Source: [Clostridium] asparagiforme DSM 15981 (GTDB lineage: Bacteria; Bacillota; Clostridia; Lachnospirales; Lachnospiraceae). Taken from it: DNA of 64,000 nucleotides. The notes beneath the pieces were generated by a model that had not been told where the DNA came from, searched no databases, and saw only the letters and a program-made list of their open reading frames with translations. Numbering within the stretch: the first letter of the stretch is position 1; each line of letters begins with the position of its first letter. The stretch spans positions 5,518,001 through 5,582,000 of the forward strand of contig CP102272.1 of NCBI GenBank assembly GCA_025149125.1, given 5' to 3'. A program made the position numbers and the translations under genes. Below, piece after piece: positions 24,124 to 32,573 of this stretch.

Positions 24124-24981
24124 TTAACCCTTTACGCCGCCGGCTGCGATTCCGTCGATAAATTGATCCTGAGCCGCCAGGAACACGATCAGGGACGGGA
24201 TAATGGAGATCAGCGACATGGCCAGCACGCGGTTCCACTCAAAGCCCGCATCCGCGTCCATGGACATTTTTACGAAAATGGAAGCCGGATATTTGGCGGG
24301 CGTATTCACGTAGAGCAGGGGGCCCATAAAGTCGTTGGAGGACCACATGAACTGGAACAGGGCGCAGGATACGATGGAGGGCTTCAGCATGGGCACGATC
24401 ACGTACCACAGAGTCTTGATGGAGCCGCAGCCGTCGATGCAGGCCGCCTCCTCCAGCTCGCCGGGGATGTTCCGCAAAAACTGGATCAGCATGAACACAA
24501 AGTAAGTGTCGGTGGCAAATAAGGTGGGGACGATGAGCGCCATGTACAGTGGGGAGTCGATCCAGCCGAATTTGTTGAACAGGATAAATTGGGGCACGTT
24601 CAGCACCACTTGGGGCAGGAACAGGGTGGACATCAGCACCGCGAACAGCAGGTTCTTCCCCCGAAACTGGAAACGAGCGAATCCGTATGCCGTAACGGTG
24701 GCGGAGATGATAGTGAACAGCACCTTGGGCAGCACGATGCTGTAGGTGTTGATCATGGCTTTGAAAATGTCAATGTCGCCGCCGTAGTTCTTCAGAGCGT
24801 TTTTATAGCCGGAGAACGTAGGATTCTTGGGAATAAAGCCGATTCCGCTGAATATTTCGTTGTTGGTTTTAAATGTGGCTCCCACCATCCAGATCAGAGG
24901 ATAGATCATCACCAGACCCACGACAATGAGGACCAAATAACGCATGAACGTATTGATGGCTCTTCTGGTTTCCCTTGTCAT
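24124..24981 (-). CDS. Carbohydrate ABC transporter permease, MalG/LplC-like (CUT1)
   Basis: 285 aa from ATG 24981 (MTRETRRAINTFMRYL), with GGGAGGT RBS. An in-frame upstream extension overlaps the previous gene and has no homology. Six membrane segments are expected; the ATPase-coupling EAA loop reads EEAACIDGCGSIKTLWYVIV. Ends QFIDGIAAGGVKG, the usual CUT1 MalG C-terminus. The start lies 4 nt after the upstream permease stop. No ATPase gene is nearby, so a shared MsmX-type ATPase is likely. Confidence 0.93.
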   Translation of the reverse strand: MTRETRRAINTFMRYLVLIVVGLVMIYPLIWMVGATFKTNNEIFSGIGFIPKNPTFSGYKNALKNYGGDIDIFKAMINTYSIVLPKVLFTIISATVTAYGFARFQFRGKNLLFAVLMSTLFLPQVVLNVPQFILFNKFGWIDSPLYMALIVPTLFATDTYFVFMLIQFLRNIPGELEEAACIDGCGSIKTLWYVIVPMLKPSIVSCALFQFMWSSNDFMGPLLYVNTPAKYPASIFVKMSMDADAGFEWNRVLAMSLISIIPSLIVFLAAQDQFIDGIAAGGVKG

Positions 24982-24985
24982 TTTC

Positions 24986-25915
24986 CTACCTCCCATCCTC
25001 GTCTGAATAGTAAACCCATTTCTTCTGGCTGATAAATGCAACGGCCGTAAAGGTCATCACGATCAGGAACAGCAGCCAGGCCTGAGCGCTGGCCATACCC
25101 ATCTCGTAGCTCTTGAACGCGTTGTTGTAAATCAGCATGGAGATCAGCATGGTGGCGTTTCTGGGACCGCCCTGGGTGATGATGAAGGGGCCGTTGAACT
25201 CCTGGAACGCCTGGCACAGCTGGGTGACCAGATTGTAGAATATCACCGGCGTGATTAACGGCACCGTGATGCTGAAAAACTGTCTCCATTTTCCGGCTCC
25301 GTCAATGGAAGCCGCCTCGTACAGGTCCCCGGGAACGCCTTTTAAGGCGGCCAGGAAAATGACCATGGCGGAACCAAACTGCCAGACTCTCAGAAGGGAG
25401 ATGACAAACAGGGCGTGGGGCGGACTGGCCAGCCAGTTGGGGCCCTCGATGCCAATGTAGCCCAGCAGCATGTTGATGATGCCGTCGTCCTTAAATACTG
25501 CTTTCCACAGCACCGCGATGGCGATGGACCCGCCCAGGATCGAGGGAATGTAGTAGGCGGTTCGAAACAGGTTCACGCCCTTCAGCTTGAAATTCAGGAT
25601 GTAAGCGATAAACAGAGCGAACACCAATTTGAGGGGAACCGTCATGAACGCGTATTTCATGGTCACCACAAAGGCCTTTACGATCTTCTTGGTGTGGATG
25701 ATCTCATCGTAGTTCATCAGACCGAATTTCGATATCCCGTCGAACAGATGATAATCCGTGAAGCTGTAAAATAAGGACGACCCAAAGGGGTACACTTTAA
25801 AAATAAGGAATCCAATCAGCCAGGGAAGGATAAAGAAGAAACCCTTGTTCTCCTTTATTACCTTTTTCATTCCTTTGCGGCCCGCGGGCTGAGCATTAAC
25901 CGCCGCCTTTTTCAT
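24986..25915 (-). CDS. Carbohydrate ABC transporter permease, MalF/LplB-like (CUT1)
   Basis: 309 aa. A Lys-rich cytoplasmic N-terminus precedes membrane segments beginning FFFILPWLIGFLIFKVYPF; the EAA loop is YEAASIDGAGKWRQFFSITVP. It pairs with the MalG-like permease immediately downstream and the binding protein upstream. Paralogous to the permease at 38585-39472. Confidence 0.93.
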   Translation of the reverse strand: MKKAAVNAQPAGRKGMKKVIKENKGFFFILPWLIGFLIFKVYPFGSSLFYSFTDYHLFDGISKFGLMNYDEIIHTKKIVKAFVVTMKYAFMTVPLKLVFALFIAYILNFKLKGVNLFRTAYYIPSILGGSIAIAVLWKAVFKDDGIINMLLGYIGIEGPNWLASPPHALFVISLLRVWQFGSAMVIFLAALKGVPGDLYEAASIDGAGKWRQFFSITVPLITPVIFYNLVTQLCQAFQEFNGPFIITQGGPRNATMLISMLIYNNAFKSYEMGMASAQAWLLFLIVMTFTAVAFISQKKWVYYSDEDGR

Positions 25916-25992
25916 ACCGTTCCCTCCTTCTCATAATTGCAGCGGCCTCCCCGCATGGCGCGAAGACCGCTGTGCTGCTCTTCATTCATTCT

Positions 25993-27393
25993 TTACTTCT
26001 GCAGGACTTTGTTGATCCCTTCGATCAGCACGTCGGAGGCCTCGTCGATGTCGTAGTCTCCGTAGCTCAAGCCTGCCATCACATCCCAGTAAACGCCTTC
26101 GTTGGTGGCCTTTAACGCGCTGGCCTCAAACTTGGGATCCAGGGGGAAGGACACATAGCTCAGAACCTTCTCATTGGCTTCCGTGACAATCGGATCCAGA
26201 AGTCCCTGATCCTTGCAGATCTGTAAACCGGCTGCGGAGCAGGGGATTCCTCTCTCGGAGCCTACCGGCGCCACGCCAGCCTCTTCGTTCAGCAGGAAGT
26301 TCACAAGCGCCGCGCACTCCGCCGGGTACTTGGTGTTCTCAGAGATGCCGTAGCACATGGAAACCTTGGCAAATCCGCCCTTGTAGTCGCCCATGTCGGC
26401 CAGCTCCTCGCCTACCACAAACTCCTGTCCTTCGTTCAAAGCGGCCTGCTGCTTGGGAGCCGCGGAATCCCACTCGAAGATACCGGCGTACTTGCCTTCC
26501 ATCCACTTGGGGTTCTTGTCAAAGGAAGCGGCTCCGTCGCCTGCGATGGTGGCGATGGAGGGGATCACGTGCTGCTCTTCCAGGGACTGGATGAACTGCA
26601 GGCCATCTTCGATCTCTTCCTTGGTGTACTGGAGCTGGCTGTTCTCAACCCAGGCCTTGCCGTACTTGGACTCCAGATAGTATACCATGAAAATAGTTCT
26701 GTCGTACTCATTCATTGCCAGAGGATAATAATCCTTGCCCAGCTTTTCCTCGAACACCTTGCCGGCCGCGGTCAGCTCGGCCAACGTCTTGGGCGTCTCA
26801 AGACCCGCCTTTTCGTAGGTTGTTTTGTTCCAGTAGAAGATTCTTCCGGTCATGGAAATCGGCACGCCCTGCAGCTTGCCTGCAACGGTGCACTGGTCCA
26901 GATAGCCCTGGGAGAACTGGGTCAGATCCAGGATATCGGAGAGTTTGTTCAGATCATAGAAGGCGCTTCCATCGGAGCTGAAGGAGGTAATCCAGTTCCA
27001 GTTGATCTGGTTTACGTCGGGTGCGGTTCCGGTTGCAAACTGTGAGGACATCTTATCCTCCCAGCCGTCCCATGCGGAGTAAGAGCTTTTTACCGTGATG
27101 TTCGGATATTTCTTCATGAATGCGTCCACTGCCTTCAGGGTAGCTTCGTGTCTGGAGTCTCCGCCCCACCAGCTGAAGGTGATCTCAATGGGATCCGTGG
27201 TGTTAACCGCAAGGCCTTCCGCTGCCGCGGGTGCCGCCGTGGTCTCCGCGGCTGCCTGGGCCTCCGTCTCGGCCTTCGCCGCCTCTGTGGCCGCCGAAGT
27301 GGTCTCCGGCGCCTTGCCGCCTCCACACGCAGTTAAACCGGCTGCCATTACAGCCGCCATGGCTGCCGCCAGTACGCGATTCCATTTTTTCAT
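25993..27393 (-). CDS. Extracellular sugar-binding lipoprotein of ABC transporter 1
   Basis: 466 aa from ATG 27393 (MKKWNRVLAAAMAAV), with GGAGG 9 nt upstream. Lipobox LTAC-G gives a lipidated Cys, followed by an Ala/Thr/Glu linker. The SBP_bac_1-type fold begins ITFSWWGGDSRHEATLKAVD. First gene of the three-gene CUT1 operon. The mature protein resembles the other binding protein (39782-41182) and has the same length, so the operons are duplicates. Substrate inferred as pectin or rhamnogalacturonan oligosaccharides from the divergent GH105 gene. Confidence 0.93.
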   Translation of the reverse strand: MKKWNRVLAAAMAAVMAAGLTACGGGKAPETTSAATEAAKAETEAQAAAETTAAPAAAEGLAVNTTDPIEITFSWWGGDSRHEATLKAVDAFMKKYPNITVKSSYSAWDGWEDKMSSQFATGTAPDVNQINWNWITSFSSDGSAFYDLNKLSDILDLTQFSQGYLDQCTVAGKLQGVPISMTGRIFYWNKTTYEKAGLETPKTLAELTAAGKVFEEKLGKDYYPLAMNEYDRTIFMVYYLESKYGKAWVENSQLQYTKEEIEDGLQFIQSLEEQHVIPSIATIAGDGAASFDKNPKWMEGKYAGIFEWDSAAPKQQAALNEGQEFVVGEELADMGDYKGGFAKVSMCYGISENTKYPAECAALVNFLLNEEAGVAPVGSERGIPCSAAGLQICKDQGLLDPIVTEANEKVLSYVSFPLDPKFEASALKATNEGVYWDVMAGLSYGDYDIDEASDVLIEGINKVLQK

Positions 27394-27438
27394 AAAATTC
27401 TTCCTCCTTTTCATTTTTCCTGCATTGCTTTTCAGCTT

Positions 27439-27454
27439 TTGCAAAGGTTTGCAA
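27439..27454 (-). promoter_or_regulatory. Palindromic LacI-type operator before ABC transporter 1
   Basis: TTGCAAAGGTTTGCAA is a 16-bp near-perfect palindrome, ~45 nt upstream of the binding-protein start, in the divergent region with GH105. Confidence 0.7.
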
Positions 27455-27660
27455 CTATTATTTCAAAATAATGCACATCTTCTATTTTTACGAACCTTTT
27501 TTTGTGAATCATAGAACAAATGTGCATTGAATAACTTGTAATTTTATAATATCACTCTATATTTCATCTGTCAACTGTACATTTTGACAGGTTTTAGTTT
27601 GCATTTTTATCGATAGTGTACAATTCCTTTTTTTGTGTTTCTATGTTATGATGCAATAAA

Positions 27661-27674
27661 TGCAAACGTTTGAT
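27661..27674 (+). promoter_or_regulatory. LacI-type operator before the GH105 gene
   Basis: TGCAAACGTTTGAT shares the TGCAAA/TTTG half-sites with the operator at 27439-27454. It lies downstream of a possible -10 TATGAT (~27645-27650) and ~59 nt before the GH105 start. Two sites ~220 bp apart could permit looping. The 27455-27660 interval is AT-rich and otherwise only promoter DNA. Confidence 0.6.
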
Positions 27675-27732
27675 TTTCATCCTTTTTAATCATCGTCGAA
27701 GTCTGCTTACTATGGAAGAAGGAGTCATTTCA

Positions 27733-28857
27733 ATGGAAATTTTAGATCGTTATATCAGCCAGCTGCTGGAAAACAGCACCCCGGAATGCCCGGCCTGGTT
27801 CAAAGAGAAGCGCGAGGAGGGCTGCGGGCTCAAATGGAACTACATTGACGGTTGTATGATCAAAGCGGTTCTGGAGCTTTATCATATGAACCAGGATACC
27901 GGCTACCTGGAATTTGCCGACGGCTTCATCGACCGCTTTGTCAATGAGGACGGTTCCATCGTCTCTTACCGCCCGGAAGACTACAACCTGGACAATGTCA
28001 ACGCCGGAAAGACGCTTTTCGACTTATACCACCTGACCGGAAAGGCGAAGTACCGGAAGGGAATCGATCTCATTTACAGCCAGCTGCAAACCCAGCCCCG
28101 CACGAAGGGCGGAAATTTCTGGCATAAGCAGATTTACCCCAATCAGATCTGGCTGGACGGGCTTTACATGGCGCTTCCATTTTATATGCAGTACGAGGTG
28201 GAGTACAACGGAGGCAAAAACTGCGGGGATATCCTCAGGCAGTTCTGCAATGTGCGGGAGTACATGCGGGATCCGCGCAATGGTCTGTATTACCACGCTT
28301 ACGACGATTCCCGCTCCGCCTTCTGGTGCGATCCGGTCACCGGCCTGTCCGACAGCTTCTGGCTCAGGGCGCTGGGCTGGTTCGCCATGGCGCTGGTAGA
28401 CACCGCAGAGCTGATGACCGGTGAGCCCAGAAAACGGCTGAGCGCCATGTACCGGGAGCTGATCGACGCCATGCTGCCCTACCAGGATCAGGCGTCCGGC
28501 ATGTGGTATCAGGTGGTTAACCGGGGCGGAATTGAACCCAACTACCTGGAAACCTCCGGTTCCGCTATTTTCGCCTACGCGATCATGAAGAGCGCTCGGA
28601 TCGGACTGCTCCCCCCGTCCTATTTCTCCTTCGGGGAAAAGGCGTTTGACGGCATCTGCAGCCGGTATCTGTCGGTGGAGAACGGCGAGCTGCAGCTGGA
28701 CGGCATCTGCCTGGTGGCCGGGCTGGGAAATGTGGAGCGGCGGGAGGGAACCTTTGATTATTACATGAGGGAACCAATCGTAAAGAATGAGGCCAAGGGG
28801 GTGGCCCCGCTGGTGCTGGCTTATATCGAGCTGTTAAAGAAACATGAGCCGGTCTGA
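27733..28857 (+). CDS. Unsaturated rhamnogalacturonyl/glucuronyl hydrolase, GH105 family
   Basis: 374 aa from ATG 27733 (MEILDRYISQLL), AAGGAG 8 nt upstream; earlier in-frame starts lack an RBS. No signal peptide, so it is cytoplasmic. GH88/105 (alpha/alpha)6-barrel motifs: YIDGCMIKAVLELY, IWLDGLYMALPFYMQYE, FWLRALGWFAMALVD, GMWYQVVNRGG, LETSGSAIFAYAIMK. It removes the 4,5-unsaturated uronic acid left by pectin or rhamnogalacturonan lyases from imported oligosaccharides. Divergent from ABC transporter 1 and controlled from the shared operator region. Confidence 0.9.
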   Translation: MEILDRYISQLLENSTPECPAWFKEKREEGCGLKWNYIDGCMIKAVLELYHMNQDTGYLEFADGFIDRFVNEDGSIVSYRPEDYNLDNVNAGKTLFDLYHLTGKAKYRKGIDLIYSQLQTQPRTKGGNFWHKQIYPNQIWLDGLYMALPFYMQYEVEYNGGKNCGDILRQFCNVREYMRDPRNGLYYHAYDDSRSAFWCDPVTGLSDSFWLRALGWFAMALVDTAELMTGEPRKRLSAMYRELIDAMLPYQDQASGMWYQVVNRGGIEPNYLETSGSAIFAYAIMKSARIGLLPPSYFSFGEKAFDGICSRYLSVENGELQLDGICLVAGLGNVERREGTFDYYMREPIVKNEAKGVAPLVLAYIELLKKHEPV

Positions 28858-28866
28858 GTGATTAAT

Positions 28867-30815
28867 CGAGTAGGAGGGAGTGATTAACTCCCGTCCTCTC
28901 ACACCACCGTGCGTACCGTTCGGTACACGGCGGTTTCAATAGTTGACATGCACGGACTGATAGGCAGTAGCTAAATCATAAAAGCCACTGTTTATCAGTC
29001 TTTTTTGTGTTAATGCTCTGTTGACCGCTCCCATTCCCGTTACATACCAGTATTTCCTGCGGCTGTTTGCCGCCTGATGTGCAAAATATTCAGGTATTCC
29101 GAGTTTTATAAGATTTCTTTTCCTTGTTTTGGGTAACTTCCATTGTTTCCATATGCACATTCGAATACGGTGATACAGCCATGAGTTTAGTTCGTCTATC
29201 CTGTTCTTCATATCCGCAATCCCATAATAATTCAGCCATCCACGCATGAATACTTTTATCTTTTCCAATGAAGGACGTATACTCTGACAAGACCTTCGGG
29301 AACTGAGCTCTTTCAGTTTTGTCTTCATCTTCTTCCATGACTTCCCATGAACCCGGACATATATGCCCTTCCCGTTCTTTCCCAATGTGAAGCCAAGAAA
29401 CTTAAAATTTCGGATTGCAAACACACTTACTACACGACTTTTCTTTTGATTCACTTTCAGTTTCAGTGTTTTCTCCAGATATTTCGTGCTGGATTCCAGT
29501 AATCTCTTTGCGGCTCTCTCACTTTTAGCTAACAGCACAATATCGTCTGCGTAGCGTACAAATGCCACTCCCCGCTTCTCAAACTCCTGGTCGAACTCGT
29601 TCAGATAGATATTGGCCAGCAGGGGTGAGATGTTTCCGCCCTGCGGCGATCCTTCTTCGGTTTCCATGACTACACCGTTTTCCATGACACCACTCTTTAA
29701 GTATCTCTTAATCCACTGGATTACCCTTTCGTCCTTTACATTCCTTCGCAAGATATTCAGGAGCATTTCGTGGTTAAGTGTATCAAAGTATTTCGACAGG
29801 TCTAATGTCACTGCATGGGTATATCCCTGTTCTGCATACTCCTTCACTTTCAGAATGGCGGCTTTTGCGCTTATCCCCGGTCGATAGCCATAGCTGTTTT
29901 CCGAGAATAGCGGCTCATAGACCGGCATGAGCTGTTGTGTTATGGCTTGCTGGAAAATACGGTCTTTGACTGTTGGAATACCAAGCTTTCGTATTCCACC
30001 GTCTGGTTTTGGGATTTCCACTCGTCTTACCGGGTCGGGAGTATATTTCCCCCTTTTAATTCTCCCGATAAGCTCTTTCTGGGTCTTCCGAAGGTAGGCT
30101 CCGGCTTCCTCCACGGTCATTCCATCGATTCCCGGTGCTCCCTTGTTTGCCTTTACTCTCTTGAACGCTCTGTTCAGGTTGTCCTTATCCAGTATCTTCT
30201 CTAAGAGCTCCGGTTGTGCACTGTCCCGTTCCTTCCATATCCGACGGAAAGAACGGTGCGCTCTCACATACCCTTCACGTTCCGCGCTATCTCTTTGCGA
30301 GCAGCTTTCTCTGTTTTCTGCACCCAATGTTCTTTCCTCCTTTCCCGGTTGTACTAAGGACTCCTATTGATTCGGTCCTTTGCCTCTCGGCTACTATGAC
30401 CTCGGCTGACTTCTGTACGTTCAGCATTATCTCACGATAATGGTTATCCCTTTCAGGACATATCGTACAGACCTCCCCGGGGTGCAAAGCATCCAGTGGA
30501 TGCTTGTTCTGCACGGACCGAAGCGGAGCGAAGACACACACGTTTCTTTCTCTCCATCTATCTGCCACATTTACCATACATGATTCCGTGTAGTTATTGG
30601 GCTTCAACTTGTGATGCAGTCTTACCCTCATGCATAGCCTGATGTGATTTCTGTTCGTCAGACCAGAGATTTGCCCATGGGTTAGTATGTTCCCCATATC
30701 CGGCTTCCTTCAGATTCCACCTCACGATGGACACCCTTGCCTTCGGCTATATCCTTCCCACTACCGGGCGGATTCCGGACTTGCACCGGTTAGAAACGTG
30801 CGCCGCCGGGCACAC
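28867..30815 (-). mobile_element. Group II intron with its maturase, inserted after a transcription terminator
   Basis: On the minus strand the 5' end reads GTGTGCCCGGC (from 30815). The 3' part has a domain V-like hairpin (GTGTACCGAACGGTACGC...) followed by GGTGTGAGAGGACGGG and ends ...CTCCTACTCGAT near 28867. The maturase ORF lies in domain IV. The 5' flank is the terminator hairpin of the GH28 gene plus TTTTCGAT. Insertion after a terminator is typical of group IIC introns. The exact 3' boundary is uncertain by a few bases. Confidence 0.85.
28936..30327 (-). CDS. ltrA: Group II intron reverse transcriptase/maturase
   Basis: 463 aa. RT domains include GIDGMTVEEAGAYL, RKLGIPTVKDRIFQQAI, YGYRPGISAKAAI, TLDLSKYFDTLNHEML, EEGSPQGGNISPLLANIYL and the catalytic FVRYADDIVLL. 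A maturase X domain (VFMRGWLNYYGIADM) follows, and no HNH endonuclease domain is visible at the C-terminus. It splices the intron RNA and primes its retrohoming. The reading frame is intact, so the intron may be active. Confidence 0.95.
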   Translation of the reverse strand: MGAENRESCSQRDSAEREGYVRAHRSFRRIWKERDSAQPELLEKILDKDNLNRAFKRVKANKGAPGIDGMTVEEAGAYLRKTQKELIGRIKRGKYTPDPVRRVEIPKPDGGIRKLGIPTVKDRIFQQAITQQLMPVYEPLFSENSYGYRPGISAKAAILKVKEYAEQGYTHAVTLDLSKYFDTLNHEMLLNILRRNVKDERVIQWIKRYLKSGVMENGVVMETEEGSPQGGNISPLLANIYLNEFDQEFEKRGVAFVRYADDIVLLAKSERAAKRLLESSTKYLEKTLKLKVNQKKSRVVSVFAIRNFKFLGFTLGKNGKGIYVRVHGKSWKKMKTKLKELSSRRSCQSIRPSLEKIKVFMRGWLNYYGIADMKNRIDELNSWLYHRIRMCIWKQWKLPKTRKRNLIKLGIPEYFAHQAANSRRKYWYVTGMGAVNRALTQKRLINSGFYDLATAYQSVHVNY

Positions 30816-30821
30816 ATCGAA

Positions 30822-30856
30822 AACGCCTGGAAGGCGCGGCCTTCCAGGCGTTTTTT
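30822..30856 (-). terminator. Terminator of the GH28 gene, insertion landmark of the intron
   Basis: Perfect 14-bp stem AACGCCTGGAAGGC/GCCTTCCAGGCGTT with a 3-nt loop, 14 nt after the GH28 stop, followed by TT and CGAT before the intron. It is bidirectional (TTTTTT on the plus side). Confidence 0.85.
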
Positions 30857-30869
30857 GTATGGGGTGTGT

Positions 30870-32429
30870 CTATTCCCTGTTTTCAATGGTTTCCACATTC
30901 TCCGCCTGAACCGGATCACCGGCACAGCCCTTTATGTCCACGTTCTTCAGCGTCAGGAGGCGGACGTTCCTTGCCACAATACCGGCCTTTGCCATGGGTT
31001 CCAGGCCGTCCATCATAGCGGGGATCTCAGGCTGTACCCGGGGGGCGTAGGAGACAGAAATATTTTCAAATATCAGGTGACCGATCTTTTGCTCCGGAAG
31101 TCCGTAGGCGCATACGGCGGCGTAGTGGGCGTTTTCAGCGTGGATGTCTTTAAAGCTCAGCTCCTGGATGCTGGGGGTGCGCTCGTCCACCGGCAGAGGC
31201 TCTTTGCTCTGAACGTATTCCGTTCTCCCGTCCGGATCGCAGAAGTAAAAGCAGTTGACCACAAAGGGGGTGAGAACGCCGTCCATCCGTATGTTCTCAA
31301 AGGCGACCCGGTCCACTACGCAGTCCTCCCCGCGGCCCCTCCTGGTTTTGATGCGCAGCCCGCGGTCCGTGTCCTTAAATATGCAGTCCCGGACAGTCAG
31401 ATCCCGCACTCCCGCGCCGATCTCCGAGCCGATCACCACGCTGCCGTGGCCGTCGTTCATGGAACATTGGCGTATGGTGATATGCTCGCTGGGCGTCCTG
31501 TAGGTCTTTCCCATGTAGATTTTCCCCGACTTGACGGCGATACAGTCGTCCCCCACGGAGAAATGGATGCCCGCCAGCTCCACCTGGCGGCAGCTTTCCG
31601 GGTCCAGACCGTCGGTGTTGTGGGAATCCTTGGGCGCCAGCACATTGAGGCCAAGGAAACGCAGATGATTGGAAAAATATGGATGTATAGTCCAGCTGGG
31701 CGAGTTTTTGACGGTCAGGCCCACCAGGGAAATGTTCTCGCACCCGTTCAGGAACACGGCTCTCGGCCTCCAGGCGATCTTCATCTCCTTGCAGTTATGC
31801 CACCAGTTTTCGTGGCTGGCATTGCCGTTTAAGGTTCCCTCACCGTAGATGTTTACATTTTTCACGTGGACGCCCGTGATCAGGCCGCAGAACATTTTCT
31901 GGGGATCCCCCTCCCATGTGCCCAGGCAGTAATCCCCGGTTTGGTCGGTATAGGGCACCATGCCGGGGTAGAAGGGAAAACGCTCCCGGTCGGTGACGGC
32001 GGAGAGCTCCGCCCCTTTCTCCAGTTCCAGGTTGATCCCGTCCTTTAAGAACAGGCAGACGAAGGAGTAGCGGCCCGCCGGGATCAGGACGCGGCCCTGG
32101 GGCGGGCAGGCCATGATGGCGGACTGGATCGCCAGAGTGTCGTCCTTTATTCCGTCCCCCGCCGCGCCGAAATCCCGGACGTTTAAGGTCACAGACTCCG
32201 GTTCGGTGGTAAACCGGGCCTGAGCCACGACGCCGTCCCCAAACCTGAGCTCGGCCAGGTAGTCCGTCCTGGGCGACAGGCCGTATATGGGAGTGATCAC
32301 CTTTTGAACCGGGCCGGCCGGCTCCCCGTTTAAAAACAGCTGATATGCTTCCTTTGTGGTGTAAATGCCCCCGTCGGCCGTTTCCAGCACGGCACAGCGG
32401 CCTGCGGTGTAGATGACGTTAAACTCCAT
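30870..32429 (-). CDS. Polygalacturonase-type glycoside hydrolase, GH28 family
   Basis: 519 aa from ATG 32429 (MEFNVIYTAG), RBS GGAGGG. No signal peptide: cytoplasmic. An Ig/FN3-like N-terminal part (~1-85) precedes the right-handed beta-helix starting NVRDFGAAGDGIKDDT. GH28 catalytic motifs are NTDGLDPES, GDDCIAVKSGK, GHGSVVIGSE and RIKTRRGRG. It hydrolyses galacturonosyl bonds in imported oligogalacturonides or rhamnogalacturonan fragments; exo-action is inferred from its location in the cell. Single gene ending at the strong terminator that hosts the intron. Confidence 0.92.
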   Translation of the reverse strand: MEFNVIYTAGRCAVLETADGGIYTTKEAYQLFLNGEPAGPVQKVITPIYGLSPRTDYLAELRFGDGVVAQARFTTEPESVTLNVRDFGAAGDGIKDDTLAIQSAIMACPPQGRVLIPAGRYSFVCLFLKDGINLELEKGAELSAVTDRERFPFYPGMVPYTDQTGDYCLGTWEGDPQKMFCGLITGVHVKNVNIYGEGTLNGNASHENWWHNCKEMKIAWRPRAVFLNGCENISLVGLTVKNSPSWTIHPYFSNHLRFLGLNVLAPKDSHNTDGLDPESCRQVELAGIHFSVGDDCIAVKSGKIYMGKTYRTPSEHITIRQCSMNDGHGSVVIGSEIGAGVRDLTVRDCIFKDTDRGLRIKTRRGRGEDCVVDRVAFENIRMDGVLTPFVVNCFYFCDPDGRTEYVQSKEPLPVDERTPSIQELSFKDIHAENAHYAAVCAYGLPEQKIGHLIFENISVSYAPRVQPEIPAMMDGLEPMAKAGIVARNVRLLTLKNVDIKGCAGDPVQAENVETIENRE

Positions 32430-32573
32430 TGCGGTTCCCTCCAAGCGTGGTGTGAATGAACTTATTTTACCACGATTTGTTTTATGTTCCCAGCGGTTTT
32501 GCCGATTATTTCAAATTGAAAATTGAAGGTTGCCGTTTGATGATTTTAATCCGGTGATTTTTCCCCGGCCGCT

